From Culex pipiens pallens (Eukaryota > Arthropoda > Insecta > Diptera > Culicidae): DNA of 64,000 bases. Location: assembly GCF_016801865.2 (NCBI RefSeq), contig NC_068939.1, positions 71,414,100 through 71,478,099 of the forward strand, in the 5' to 3' direction. The notes under the pieces were generated by a model that saw nothing but the letters and a program-made list of their open reading frames with translations, did not search any database and had not been told where the DNA came from. Of this stretch, positions 35,019 to 46,155 are shown piece after piece (the stretch's first letter is position 1; each line of letters starts with the position of its first letter). Made by a program: the position numbers and the translations under genes.

Positions 35019-36091
35019 CAAGCAACATTGTAGGCTTTGTCAAAGCTTTCTCAACCGCTATAAAACCTATCAGCCAAAACCAACATTAAAACCACTTAGT
35101 AGACCTCCTAGAACCCCATTAAACCTCACTTAAACCCCAAAAGGACCTCCGCAGAAGGTTGTCACGGCAAATTTATACAAACCTACATAGGAGTTCAAGG
35201 CTTTACAACTAAATCCCAACAACATCCTCAAAGCCTTGATAAAACCTTTGTTAAACCCTAGTCTGGAATTAAGGAAAAATGACATTTCATACGTCTTCAA
35301 ACGTCATGCCAAATAGGTTTTATTTTTGGCTAAAAATGAGTCCTTGTCTTGCTAAATGATTAAATGGAGATGGTTTGCAAAAATGGCAATGATAAAAAAT
35401 AGATTTTGGAGGTAATCAAAACAATTTGAAAGCCTATTTATCACAATTGGTAACTGTAGGGGAGATAGAGTTAAATAAAATAAACTCGCTTCATAAAAAA
35501 TCATTCTTTTGTAATCATAGTTACAAATGTTCAAAAAAAATATTGCAATTCTTTGAAAAAAATGTACACATTATTTTAAAACATCTATCGCTGTATTAAT
35601 TATATTAGAAATTCAGCATAAATGAGTGTTTTCGTCAAATTTAAATCAAATATCTCAGTTCTCTATTTTTTTTAATCAAGATGGCTTCAATCACATTCAA
35701 TCAGAACACACGTTTAGCGCCATATTAATGCACTGCTAATTGGCAGCGTTAAAAGCTTTTTCAGGAGCTTGTGGTTTTAAGTAAGCTTTTAGCATGCCTA
35801 GTGGCACTTGACAGCTAAATCACCCTTGGTTTTAAAGAAGCATGCGATAAAACCGTTTGGCATGACATTGCCAATCTCAAGTAACATTTTTTTCCAGGAG
35901 TACTACACGAGCTCTTAAAGATAGCTACAGCATAGCAGTTTGGACCGCGGTAGGATAAAACTCTCATCAAGTACTCTTCCAAACTCCTGAAGAAGTTCTG
36001 AAGATAATTTTATCCTACCGCAGTCCAAACTGCTATGCTGTAGCTATCTTGAAGAGCTCTTGTAGAACTCCTGAAAAACAATGTTACTTGG
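35019..36091. mobile_element. possible TIR element with CCAAGCAACATTGT ends
   Basis: CCAAGCAACATTGT at 35019 and ACAATGTTACTTGG at 36078-36091 are inverted with one mismatch. The right end belongs equally to the inner hairpin 35878-36090, so this could be one element with another nested in it, or two neighbouring members of one family. The interior contains many ACCTC/CCCTA-like words and GTCAAAGCTTT-type blocks. No protein recognised. Confidence 0.4.
35878..36090. mobile_element. 213-bp hairpin MITE
   Basis: CAAGTAACATT pairs with AATGTTACTTG. The arms carry CAGGAGT, GAGCTCTT, GATAGCTACAGCATAGCAGT and GGTAGGATAAAA in inverted order around a turn near 35980. Noncoding. Confidence 0.8.
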
Positions 36092-36218
36092 GAATGGGTC
36101 GTCCTAAAAAAATATTAGTTTTTTATTTAACAAAAAAATAATAAGATTGTTATGTACTGAATACGATAAGTTCAAACTTAATTTAAACTTAGCGGCACTT
36201 ATGCCGTATTATACAAAT

Positions 36219-37076
36219 AAAATTAGACGTCCGATTTGATGGCGTACTCGGAATTCCGAAAAAAAACGTATTTTTCATCTAAAAAAACACTTAAAAAGTT
36301 TTAAAAATTCTCCCATTTACCGTTACTTGACTGTAAAAATTTTTGGAACATGTCATTTTATGGGAAATTTAATGTTTTTTTCGAAACTACATTGACCAAG
36401 AAGGGTCATTTTTTCATTTAGAACAAAATTTTTCATTTTAAAATTTCGTGTTTTTTCTAACTTTGCAGGGTTATTTTTTAGAGTGTAACAATGTTCTATA
36501 AAGTTGTAGAGCAGACAATTACAAAAATTTTGATGTATAGACATAAGGGGTTTGCTTATAAACATCACGAGTTATCGCGATTTTACGAAAAAAAAGTTTT
36601 GAAAAAGTTGGTCGTCATCGATCATGGCCGTTCATGGTCACCCGCGACAGACACAGACGACGAAACAAAGAGAAAACGCAAAAAGTTACTTTTTCAAAAC
36701 TGTTTTTCGTAAAATCGCGATAACTCGTAATGTTTATAAGAAAACTCCTTATGTCTATAAATCATTTTTTTTTTTGTAATTGTCTGCTTTACAACTTTGT
36801 AGAACATTGTTACACTCTTAAAAATAACCCTGCAAAGTTAGAAAAAACACGACATTTTAAAATGAAATTTTTTGTTCTAAATGAAAAAATGACCCTTCTG
36901 GGTCAATGTAGATTCGAAAAGTACATTAAATTTCCCATAAAATGATATGTTCCAAAAAAATTTACAGTCGAGTAACGGAAAATTGGAGAGTTTTAAAACT
37001 TTTTTAGTGTTTTTTTCGATGAAAAATACGTTTTTTCGGAATTCTGAGTACGCCATCAAATCGGGCGTCTAATTTT
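36219..37076. mobile_element. 858-bp foldback element
   Basis: AAAATTAGACGTCCGATTTG at the left and its near-reverse complement at the right. The arms are about 400 bp and contain TACGCCATCA / TGATGGCGTA, AATTTAATGT, GGGTCATTTTTTCATTTAG and AACATTGTTACACTC. The short centre (about 36605-36680) is unique. A diverged single arm is seen at 55905-56095. A target duplication is not evident. Confidence 0.75.
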
Positions 37077-37406
37077 ACATTAAAGTCCCTCTGACACCAA
37101 ATTTCTATCTCATCACCGTTTCAGACTGCAAATTATTGAAAAACACCTCTTTTTTCGCATGTTCAAAAATGGAAGGGGTCGTACCGCCCCTCCGTCACGA
37201 GGTATCAAAAAACGGACCTCGGATTCGTGATCAGGAACAAAAGTTACCCCTTAGGACAAAGTTTCACGCAAATCGAAGAGGGGTCGGGGCAACTTTTCCC
37301 GATTTCGTGTGAGTTGGTAGAGAATATTTTACTTTGAACTATTAATACAATAAGTTGTTTCAAAAAGTACTTCAAAGATACTTGATCTGCACATTTCGGT
37401 AGTAGG

Positions 37407-37511
37407 CAGTGAATCTGCGTTTGTAAACAGTCTATCCCCCTCTTACCAGACGTGAACTGTCACTTGAGCAAAAGGGATAGACTGCTTGTTTACAAGTGCA
37501 GATTCGCCCTG
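37407..37511. repeat. 105-bp hairpin (MITE-like)
   Basis: CAGTGAATCTGC pairs imperfectly with GCAGATTCGCCCTG, and TTTGTAAACAGTCTATCCC with GGGATAGACTGC then GTTTACAA. Wider flanks (GTAGTA and TTACTAC) may extend it. Confidence 0.65.
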
Positions 37512-37531
37512 TTGAAATGTTACTACGGATT

Positions 37532-37774
37532 TAGGGGAAATATACCCATTTTAATCACTCTAATCCGTTCGACCAATTCTCATCACTTTTGCCGTTTCCG
37601 CTAATAAATCAACATTTTCAGATGTATCAACAATGGAGAGTTGCTTGCTCACTTTTATCTGAGATATTTATTACTTTTTAACAATCAAAAACACTTTATG
37701 AAAGCTGTAATTCATGATCAAAGTGCTGATAGGCCGATAATAGAAATAGGCTGAGAAAGGGTATAGTTCCCCTA
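37532..37774. mobile_element. 243-bp MITE-like element
   Basis: TAGGGGAAATATACCC (37532-37547) is inverted, with mismatches, as GGGTATAGTTCCCCTA (37759-37774). The interior is A+T-rich and noncoding. Confidence 0.6.
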
Positions 37775-39877
37775 GTTCCGAAATTTAAATCGTTCAGTAA
37801 ATTTGACTGAACTCAAGAATGAGAGTTTGGCGTGTAGAGTCACGCTTCAGAACATTTCATGAATCCTCGAATCGAAGAATTCAAGAACTGAATTTCGAAA
37901 AGATTTCTAGATTTAAAATTTAAAAATGTCAAGAAAACTCATTCAAAACTATCAAAAGAAAGTGCCCGATGCCATTTGAATAATTTATCGCGACTCATGT
38001 CCAACATTGAGCTACAAATTGAACCGAAAGAAGAAAGGGGAAGCGCGAAAAAAGTGGTTCGGCTGAGGTGACGGTAATAAAAATAAATTAATTGAATCTA
38101 TTTAGCCTTACGAGTGTACAATCGTCGACGCGTATGCAAAATAACCGTCATAAATTTGCCAAAAACAAGATAAACATTTTACACACCATGTGCCAGCACA
38201 ACACACACTGACACAGACAGGAATTAGCACTAATTTATACCTTGACGGCGGCGGCGGCGGCGGAAATGAGCCTTCTCTCTCTGGAGCGAGGTTTCTTAAC
38301 ATAATGTGAAGGAGGAGACAAGGAAGGAAGAAGCTCGCCGTTTGCTCTGCGAGTTTTTCTTGTGTTTTTTGGGGCCGCCCCGAGAGACCGTGTCATTTGA
38401 ATAATTATTTAAACAAGCCAATTTGTTTGCACGATTTTGGTCACCGCCAGATCTTCGCCTCTCCTCGCTCGGGTCTTCGGAACCAGCGAGATGGTGTGAA
38501 ATGACAAATAATATTAATTAGGATTAAGGAACGTGGCTATTTGGAAATTTATCACTCGTACTTATCATTAAAACGGCTCATTTGCATGATTCTCACGTCG
38601 GGCCTTCGACACACACTGGGGGAGGAACGGGACGGGAAGAGCTGAAGCTCTGGAATCCAGATTGGCTCTGTGAGTGAGCAACGGAGTCGAAATTTGGATG
38701 TGTGATTTAACAATGCTTGTTTTAGATCATGATTAACTAGTATATGGAAATAGTGCCGTATTGGGTGGTGAATCGATGCCATAATTCTTGGAAATTTGAG
38801 CCGTCCAAGCATATTGCCGGGCTTTGTGGGTTCGCTGCTTGAAGGTGTTGAAGTCTCTTGGAGTTGATTTCATGCTTAGCTGTTTCGCGATATTGAAACA
38901 GTAGGATTTTTGTATGGAGTTTTATTTATATTCAGTCAGTAAAATTGCAATATAATTTAATATAAATCTGTCAAATTATACAGATATTGTCAAAATCAAT
39001 ATAAATGTCCAACAATCATTGCTAATCCTGTTACTCCTAGTAATCTCCCCTGCTGGGTAGAATCACCCTCTAATCGTAATCTATCACCTCCGTGAAAGTC
39101 AACGAAACTATTTCGCTGTCAATAAACGTTTCATTTACATTTCACTCCAACAGTGCGATTTCCATTTCCGGCTTGATGAAGTTGCACACGCGCGCCCGGC
39201 CAGATATTAAAAATTATTGACAATATTGCAATAAAAGCTAAGCAGCAGCAGCCTCGACAGCCGCGCTTGTTTATCTCAAAACGCGTCGCGTACTTACATT
39301 ATTGTCGCAGAGGCGTTTTGCGTGCCAAGTACAAGTACTCTCGGGCGCGTTGTACACCGTAATGTACTTACATGAGCCAAAAGGTGCATTTATAATCGCA
39401 GTCGCGCAGCCAGGGGGCAACAACAACAACAGCAGCGGTGAAACACGCACACGGAATGCATTACTGTTCATTAATAAATATGTTAATTAATAGATAAACA
39501 ATAAACGCTCTCGTGGGCCACCACCTGGTCCACCACAAACGGACAGGGCTTTTCTTGCTAATTTTGTGCACACACAAGTGAGCGCGCTTAGTGAAAAGTT
39601 GCCAGTTATTGGCAACAATGTAAACGCTTGCTAAACTGGATTGTTACCAATTTGTTACAGTTTGTGCAACAATTTCTCGTTTCAATCCGAAAGTGTCCCA
39701 AAAATCATCTCCACTAAGGTATCCTTAATTAAACACGTTGAGCCTGAATAAAAGGATTTTCAGGAATAACATCTCATATAAAATTAAGATTTATAGCAAA
39801 ACATTTTTTTATTTCTAAAAGAACACAAATTTCAAAGGAAACAGAAGTTCATTTAGGCCGCTGCAAATATTTTTTGA
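37775..39877. other. no gene recognised; balanced-composition intergenic DNA
   Basis: It contains a GGC trinucleotide run (about 38247-38264), CG-rich tracts and several short ORFs without domains. Part may be regulatory DNA; nothing in the sequence allows a firmer statement. Confidence 0.35.
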
Positions 39878-39990
39878 TGTTTATGTCCCTCAACTCTGTC
39901 GAGGGTGGCCGGGCCAAAACAAAAATGTTGAAATTGCAAGCCATGGTATTAACATTTGAAAGAATAAAGTTTTTAGCATTGGGTTTAGGG

Positions 39991-40042
39991 GGTGAGATTG
40001 GGTCGTACAAAAATGCAGATATTTGTATGACCCAATCTCACC
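39991..40042. repeat. hairpin with a GGTGAGATTGGGTC arm
   Basis: Arms of 21 bp (39991-40011 and 40022-40042) differ at one position around a 10-bp loop. The phrase GACCCAATCTCACC also occurs in the TIR element at 52752-53375, so the two may share an origin. Confidence 0.65.
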
Positions 40043-40141
40043 CTCCAGGTCCAATGTCACCCATATCGACGGTACGCTACATTGGAATTTCACATATTTT
40101 TGTAATCGATCCCAAACAACAGGAAATTGCATTTCCATCTA

Positions 40142-40168
40142 TTTTTTTTTTTTTTTTTTTTTTTTTTC
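40142..40168. repeat. poly-T tract
   Basis: About 27 consecutive T. A poly-T of this length could be the reversed tail of a retrotransposed sequence, but no body is recognisable beside it. Confidence 0.8.
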
Positions 40169-40779
40169 ATTTGATCAGACGATTATTTCTACTTAAACAG
40201 GGGTAACCAGAGTATGGCCCGCGGTCCCAATGTGTTTTTGTGGCCCGCGGATCTATTTTTGATAAACATGTAGTATGGCTCTTTGATCATCTGCAAATTG
40301 ATTTTATCATTCTAAAAAATGTAAATCAAACATTTTGCTGCAAAAATAGAAATTTCCATTATTTTTTTTGGAAATTAGTTATAAAACGTTCAAATCTGAC
40401 TAAAGTACCAAACCAAATTAATACAAAGGACAAAACACACATTTCGTCTATAAGCTGGCTCTCAAACTTATTTTGCATTTAGAAACCTTCCACCTCGGGA
40501 TTCGAACTCATGACATTTGCGTTATTTATTCAATTTTTATTGAAATAGGAAGAATTACAATTGAAAAATACTTTTGCGAAGATTATCGATTACGCGTTTG
40601 AAAAACACTTATATTTAAAAAAAATCAGTTAAAATACATGTGTTTTCAATTAGATTATTTAATTTTATTTTTGCAATTCCGTCGTGAAACTACTTACTTT
40701 TCCTGTCATTCTTGAACGACGAAATAGCCTACTTTTCTGTACCAAAAATAACAGAATCGAATAGAAACACTTTTCAAAA

Positions 40780-40845
40780 TAAATGCTGAAAAGTTCTACT
40801 TTTCAGCACTGAAATGGGTGCTGAAAAGTTGAACTTTTCAGCACT
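40780..40845. repeat. two adjacent GTGCTGAAAAGT palindromes
   Basis: TGCTGAAAAGT-TCT-ACTTTTCAGCA and, 12 bp later, GTGCTGAAAAGTT-G-AACTTTTCAGCAC. The same word opens the TIR element at 50820 (CCTGGGTGCTGAA) and the hairpin at 42735-42812. Confidence 0.75.
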
Positions 40846-40896
40846 TGTTTCTAAAAGTAACACTTTTCAACATTTTTTTGATTTAAACGATTTATT

Positions 40897-42631
40897 TTTC
40901 AGCTCCCTCCGTGTACGCACGAGAGCATGCAGCTAGTGCTCAGTGCTCCATCGTTTTTTCGATTTTTTTCGCCGTAATTGATTGTGGTTACCCGCGAGTT
41001 TGCTTCTCCAGCATGCCAAAAGCCGGCCGTGGCCGTGGCAGTTCGAGTGCGGCCTCGAAAAACCCGCGAAGTTCGTCTACCGGCCGTGTGCAAAAAGGTA
41101 AACAAACCAACGCCGTGTCGGCCGCCATCGCGCAGGGGAGCGTCAGCGCTGAAGGCATCGACAAAAAGTTACTACATCCCGGATATGTCCCAAGATCACC
41201 AGTGCGAACCCGTTCCGGTACTTCCGGTGCCATAACCAGTGGCACATCAACATCCGCCAACATCCCCATCAGGAACGAGTTCCAGATGCTGAGCGACGAC
41301 GAAGAAAATAACAACTCTGACGGTAGCAGCACTACCGACGACGACGACGACGATGATGGTCGTGCACGGAAAAAAGTGCCGACGTCAAAATAGAACAACT
41401 CTCCAGCGGAACGTAGACCACCTCCAATTTTTGTTTTGGACACGTTAGCGGACGATGTTGACGAGTTGCTGGAAGGCCTCGGATATTGTCTGAAAATCGG
41501 TAAGTCGGCAGTGCAAGTGATCACACTGACCAAAAAGAATTTCGACCTGGTGTTTGAAGAATTGAAGCGTAGCAACTTCAACTTCTACACATACAACCCC
41601 GAGAAGCCCCCTGTTAAGGTCGTCTTGCAGGGTTATCCCTGAAGGGTCACCTTTCGGACGCCGGAATAAAACCGCGGGAGATTAAAGTGCTCTCGCGCAA
41701 GACAACGGTAACAGGTACACACACACTGTACCTGTTGTACTTCGACCGCGGCACCGTCAAGATCCAAGACCTGCGGCGGACTAAAACGTTGGACGGTTTT
41801 TGGGTAAACTGGCGGTTTTACACCAAAAACCCGACGGACGTAGCGCAATGCCACCGGTGCCAGAAATTCGGCCACGGCTCGCGGAACTGCAACCTCCGGC
41901 CCCGCTGCGTGAAGTGCGGTGAGTCACACCTCTCGGAGGCGTGCGCACTGCCACGAAAGGCGGACTTGGGGGACAAGGCAGAACAAACCAAGCCGCGCGT
42001 AAAGTGCGCGAACTGTGACGGCAACCATACCGGCAATTACCGCGGATGCGTCGCGCGCAAGGCCTACCTCGAGGAGCAGGAAAAGAGGAAGAAGAAAGCG
42101 TCCCACCCTCCTCAGCGAAGTACGAGCGCAGCCGTTCCTGCAGCTGGACAGCGTACGGTTCCAGCGGAAAACTCAGCGTTCCCTCCTGGTTGGGGGCGTT
42201 CGTTCGCCAGCGTGGTCGCTGCCGGTAGCGGCAGTACGGCCCAGCAAGAAGTCACCGGGGAAGATCTCTTCACCCTGCCGGAGTTCTTTGCTCTCGCGGG
42301 GGAGATGATGACGCGGTTTCGGAGCTGCCAGAACAAGGCAGAACAATTCCTGGCCCTTGGGGAACTGATGATCAAATACATCTACAAAGGATAAATATTC
42401 TGTGATCTAGATATAAGCTTTCTCTTCCTCTATCCCCTTTCCTTTGCAATTTCTGTAAGTTTTTTTTATAGTTTTTTCTTACTCTTGCTAGTGCCTTAGT
42501 TAAAGAAATAATTGTTCCTAAATGGATTATGATGCAACACACAGCTGTAAGGAACTCCAAAACTCTGTTATGCACTTCAAAATAACTTATTGTATCTTGA
42601 TTATTCACCAATAAAACCGAATTGAAATTGA
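40897..42631 (+). mobile_element. ORF1-only non-LTR retrotransposon copy with 12-bp target duplication
   Basis: A perfect 12-bp direct repeat AAACGATTTATT stands at 40885-40896 and 42632-42643, so this 1735-bp unit was inserted as a whole. It starts TTTCAGCTCCCTCCGTGTAC and ends AATAAAACCGAATTGAAATTG. It contains a Gag-like ORF1 region (41013-42394) and about 240 bp of 3' sequence, and no endonuclease or reverse transcriptase. It is therefore a non-autonomous derivative of a LINE, moved in trans by a complete relative (inference). The triple CCHC pattern of ORF1 points to the Jockey-like group. Confidence 0.85.
41013..42394 (+). pseudogene. broken LINE ORF1 (Gag-like RNA-binding protein)
   Basis: ORF1 proteins of Jockey-type LINEs bind the element RNA. 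From the ATG at 41013 comes a basic, serine-rich stretch and then an acidic run of aspartates (about 41335-41360). An in-frame TAG follows at 41391-41393. The same frame reopens until a TGA at 41640-41642, and homologous coding then continues in another frame (+2 relative), so a small indel lies near 41640. After a region matching the domain that usually precedes zinc knuckles come three CCHC knuckles with spacings CX2CX4HX4C (41851-41892), CX2CX3HX4C and CX2CX3HX6C (about 42007-42050). The product cannot be made intact from this copy. Base composition is clearly more G+C-rich than the flanks. Confidence 0.85.
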
Positions 42632-42721
42632 AACGATTTATTGACAAAATACATGAAAATTTGACATAAAATTTCACTCAGTGTGTGTTTTTTGGAATTG
42701 CAAAAAATGTTGTATGGAACT

Positions 42722-42822
42722 CGTTGCAAAACTTGATTTTTTCAGCACTCTTCGTAATTATCCAACTCGGTGAACCTCGTTAGATAAATGTACGACTCGT
42801 GCTGAAAAAATCCTCTTTTTGC
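42722..42822. mobile_element. ~100-bp hairpin MITE (GTTGCAAAA ends)
   Basis: GTTGCAAAACTTGATTTTTT and CAGCAC on the left pair with GTGCTGAAAAAATC and TTTTTGCAAC on the right. The inner arms TTCGTA / TACGA and CCAACTCGGTGAACCTCGTT are also symmetrical. It lies about 90 bp after the LINE copy. Confidence 0.7.
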
Positions 42823-43419
42823 AACTTATTGCATAAACTACTATTTCATTACATTTTCAATCTTTAACTAACCCTCGGCCTTGACCTGAACAGGGCAAAT
42901 AAACTTCTTTGAAAAATATTTGCAGTGGCCTAACTTGATTTTATTGTTTGTTGAGGCATAAAAATTGCTATGAAAAGCTATATTTCTGGCTTCTTAAGGG
43001 TTTTGTTGATTTTAACCAATTTTAACTAATTGATTGGAAGTTTTTCAAACAAAACTGTTGGAAAAATTTCAGTTTTGGATCATTAACATTTCACAAAAAT
43101 GATTGCACCGTGATTTAGGAATAGTTAGAAAAAATCACCTAAATTTAAAAAAAATCCACCAGTTGAATTTATTTCCAGTTTTATAGATTGAAACATAGTA
43201 ATTTTTTTTTTTTAATCTATAAAATGAACAATTCTTCCCATTTTCCCGCAAGCTCATGTGAGCTTCAAATTTCAAAATTTTGAGCACCCCTGTATTAAAT
43301 TTTTTAAGTTTTGTGGAAAAAATATACTGGAAAAAGATACTAATAAATGGTCGTGTTTGAATGATGCTGGATAATCAGGAGTGTTCCTTGAAATTTACTA
43401 AAACTAAGAACAAAAACTA
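42823..43419. other. A+T-rich, no gene recognised
   Basis: Positions about 43334-43408 (GATGCTGGATAATC, GAGTGTTCCTTGAAATTTAC) recur in reverse orientation at about 52583-52660, so part is a dispersed repeat. Nothing else supportable. Confidence 0.5.
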
Positions 43420-45150
43420 ACTTAATCCACCTATGTGGTTGGAGCCTTCCTCACAACAATGGCTGTACACAAGTTTCATCATTTTTTTAGATCCGGCTTC
43501 CAAAAAGTACATCGATATCACTTAAGGTGCAAGTAAATGTGGGGGATTTTCGAACATGGTAAGGTTTTTTCTCAAATCTTTTTACCTGCAAAATTCAAGT
43601 ACTCTTTGCTGAACATTTTGCACTAAAAAAGTTTTTGAATTTTTTTTTGTAATGCCGGGAAACTCTCTTTGACAACTTTGACTCAAAATATCTCCTAATA
43701 GTTGTTAGAAAAGGTACCTTTTTTACGACATACGAAATTCGAGCAACTCATCCTCTACATTTTGTTCTTTGGGACCAAATCTCTAGGATGAATAGGTTTT
43801 GAGAAACAGTAACCTATGAGATTTTTCGCGCCAACTAGCCGGCCCCGCGGCTTTGCCTTTCGCCTTAAGTGGCCATGTCTCGAGACAGGGTTGCAGATCT
43901 TCGATGTTTTGCACTCGTTGGAAAGGTCTTTTGATAACCTAACCTAACCAACAATGGGTCGGATGATGGACCTGGACATAGTTTACATACATTTAAGTGA
44001 GATCCGGCTTCAAAAAAGTACATCAATATCACTTAAGGGGCCATATCTCGAGACAGGGTTGCCAGATCTTCAATGTTTTAGACTCGTTGAAAAGGTCTTT
44101 TGATAACCTAACCAGCAATAGGTCGGATAGAGGATCCGGACATAGTTTACATACATTTAAGTGAGATCCGGCTTCAAAAAAGTACATCAATATCACTTAA
44201 GAGGCCATATCTCGAGACAAGGTTGCCAGATCTTTAATGTTTTAGACTCGTTGGAAAGGTATTTTGATAACCTAACCAACGTTGGGTCGGATAGTGGAGC
44301 CGGACATAGTTTGCATACATTTAAGTGAGATCCGGCTTCAAAAAAGTAAATCAATATCACATAAGTGGCCATATCTCGAAACAGGGCTGCCAGATCTTCA
44401 ATGTTTTAGACTCGTTGGAAAGGTCTTTTGATAATATAACCAACGATGGGTCGGATGATGGACTAGAACATAGTTTACATACATTTAAGTGAGATCCGGC
44501 TTCAAAAAAGTACATCAATATCACTTAAGTGGCCATATCTCGAGACAGGGTTGCCAGATCTTCAATGTTTTAGACTCGTTGGAAAGGTCTTTTGATAACC
44601 TAACCAGCAATAGGTCGGATAGAGGATCCGGACATAGTTTACATACATTTAAGTGAGATCCGGCTTCAAAAAAGTACATCAATATCACTTAAGTGGCCAT
44701 ATCTCGAGACAGGGTTGCCAGATCTTCAATGTTTTGGACTCGTTGGAAAGGTCTTTTGATAACCTAACCAACGATGGGTCGGATGATAGACCCGGACATA
44801 GTTTACATACAGTTAAGTGAGATCCAAATATATGTGAAAACACATTTTTATACATAACTTTTGAACTACTTATCGAAACTTCAATCTGTATAAAACTCGA
44901 TCTATGACAGCCTAAACCAAGTCAAATGCAACAAGTTCGGGTCAAATCGGTTCAGCCAGTGCCGAGAAACATGAGCTAGTTTGTTGGTCACATACATACA
45001 TACACACACACATACACACACACATACACACAGACATTTGTTCAGTTTTCGATTCTGAGTCGATATGTATACATGGAGGTGGGTCTACGACGTTTTTATA
45101 CGAAGTTCATTTTTAGAGCAGGATTATAGCCTTACCTCAGTGAGGAAGGC
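43420..45150 (+). mobile_element. TIR element carrying a ~165-bp tandem array (copy S4)
   Basis: The 5' end is ACTTAATCCACCTATGTGG with GCCTTCCTCAC; the 3' end is CCTTACCTCAGTGAGGAAGGC. About six array units (ATATCTCGAGACAGGGTTGC every ~165 bp from about 43870) are followed by the shared 3' part with CATA/CA repeats and GAGTCGATATGTATA. The units differ from those of S1 by consistent substitutions (GGCCATATC instead of GGTCATAAC), so the arrays have been homogenised within each copy. Confidence 0.8.
43527..43863. mobile_element. 337-bp insertion inside S4 with CTTAAG duplication
   Basis: An array unit is split at CACTTAAGTGGCC. CTTAAG stands at 43521-43526 and again at 43864-43869, and the sequence between is absent from every other unit. 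The insert begins GTGCAAGTAAATGTGGGGG and ends CCTTTCGC. It has no obvious TIR and encodes nothing recognisable. Confidence 0.7.
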
Positions 45151-45203
45151 AAAAACGAGAAGAGCAACTTTTTGTGAGAGAGTGTTTTCAGTAGCGATTG
45201 GTG

Positions 45204-46155
45204 TAGGGGAGAGTGGGGAGACTTGATCCCCGGGAAGACTTGATCCCAAGCCTGTATCTCGTCAGCATGTGGGTAAAACAATTAGCTTTGTTCTAGAAAG
45301 TTGTGCGAAATTGACTAAAACTCATTGTAGAAAACAAAGAAAAAAAAATAAAAAAATGTTTAGATTGAGTCACACACATATTTCTAAAAAGTGCTGCAAA
45401 AAACTTCCATGAGATCTTTTTTATTTGTTTTGATAAGTATAGAAAACACTCAAAAATTATTAACAAAAATATTTTATACAAATGAATTGTTTGATAAACA
45501 TATCAACTCCAAAACCCTTACCCATTTGACGTTAAATTTATCATCATACTATTTTCACAATTAATTGTTTAAAAAAGTGCGTTTAGGGAGACTTGATCCC
45601 TGCATTTTTACAGTCACTGGAATCAGCCTCAAGATCAAATAATTGGGCTGGGTTTTTGTACATAGTTTTCTTTAGTATAGTTGTACATAACTTACTGCAG
45701 TTTGAACCATTTTTCAAAAGTTTTGTTAACAAAAATTACCAGCTTTTGTAAACCTGCTCAATTTTGGTCTTAAAAAGATAATTTTAAGTTTTTAAATATT
45801 TTGCATGCTAAACTTGTTATATTTTGAACACCAACGTACAGGTTTAATGTAAAATTGCTGTATCTTATAGAAAATTAAAAGTTTGGATGAATAAGAAACA
45901 TTTTGCTTAAGATTTCTTCAAAATGTTGAAAGGGGGATCAAATTACCCCCAACATTTTGAAAACGCCGGTTTAAAATAATATTTTAAAACGCTTGGCATG
46001 ATTCGAAGAGTTTATCTGATGAAATACCCTTATCAGCCAAACATAGTTGAATGTTTAAGCTTTCAATTCATGCAAAAAGATCATAGTTTTGTGAGAAATT
46101 GACAGAGTTATGTGCGATACAAAAAAAGGGGATCAAGTCTCCCCACTCTCCCCTA
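45204..46155. mobile_element. 952-bp TIR element (TAGGGGAGAGTGGGGAGACT ends)
   Basis: TAGGGGAGAGTGGGGAGACT, continuing TGATCCCC, is perfectly inverted at the right end (GGGGATCAAG, TCTCCCC, ACTCTCCCCTA). GACTTGATCCC occurs again inside near 45237 and 45591, and GGGGGATCAAATTACCCCC near 45931. The interior is A+T-rich without a recognised protein. No clear target duplication. Confidence 0.75.
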
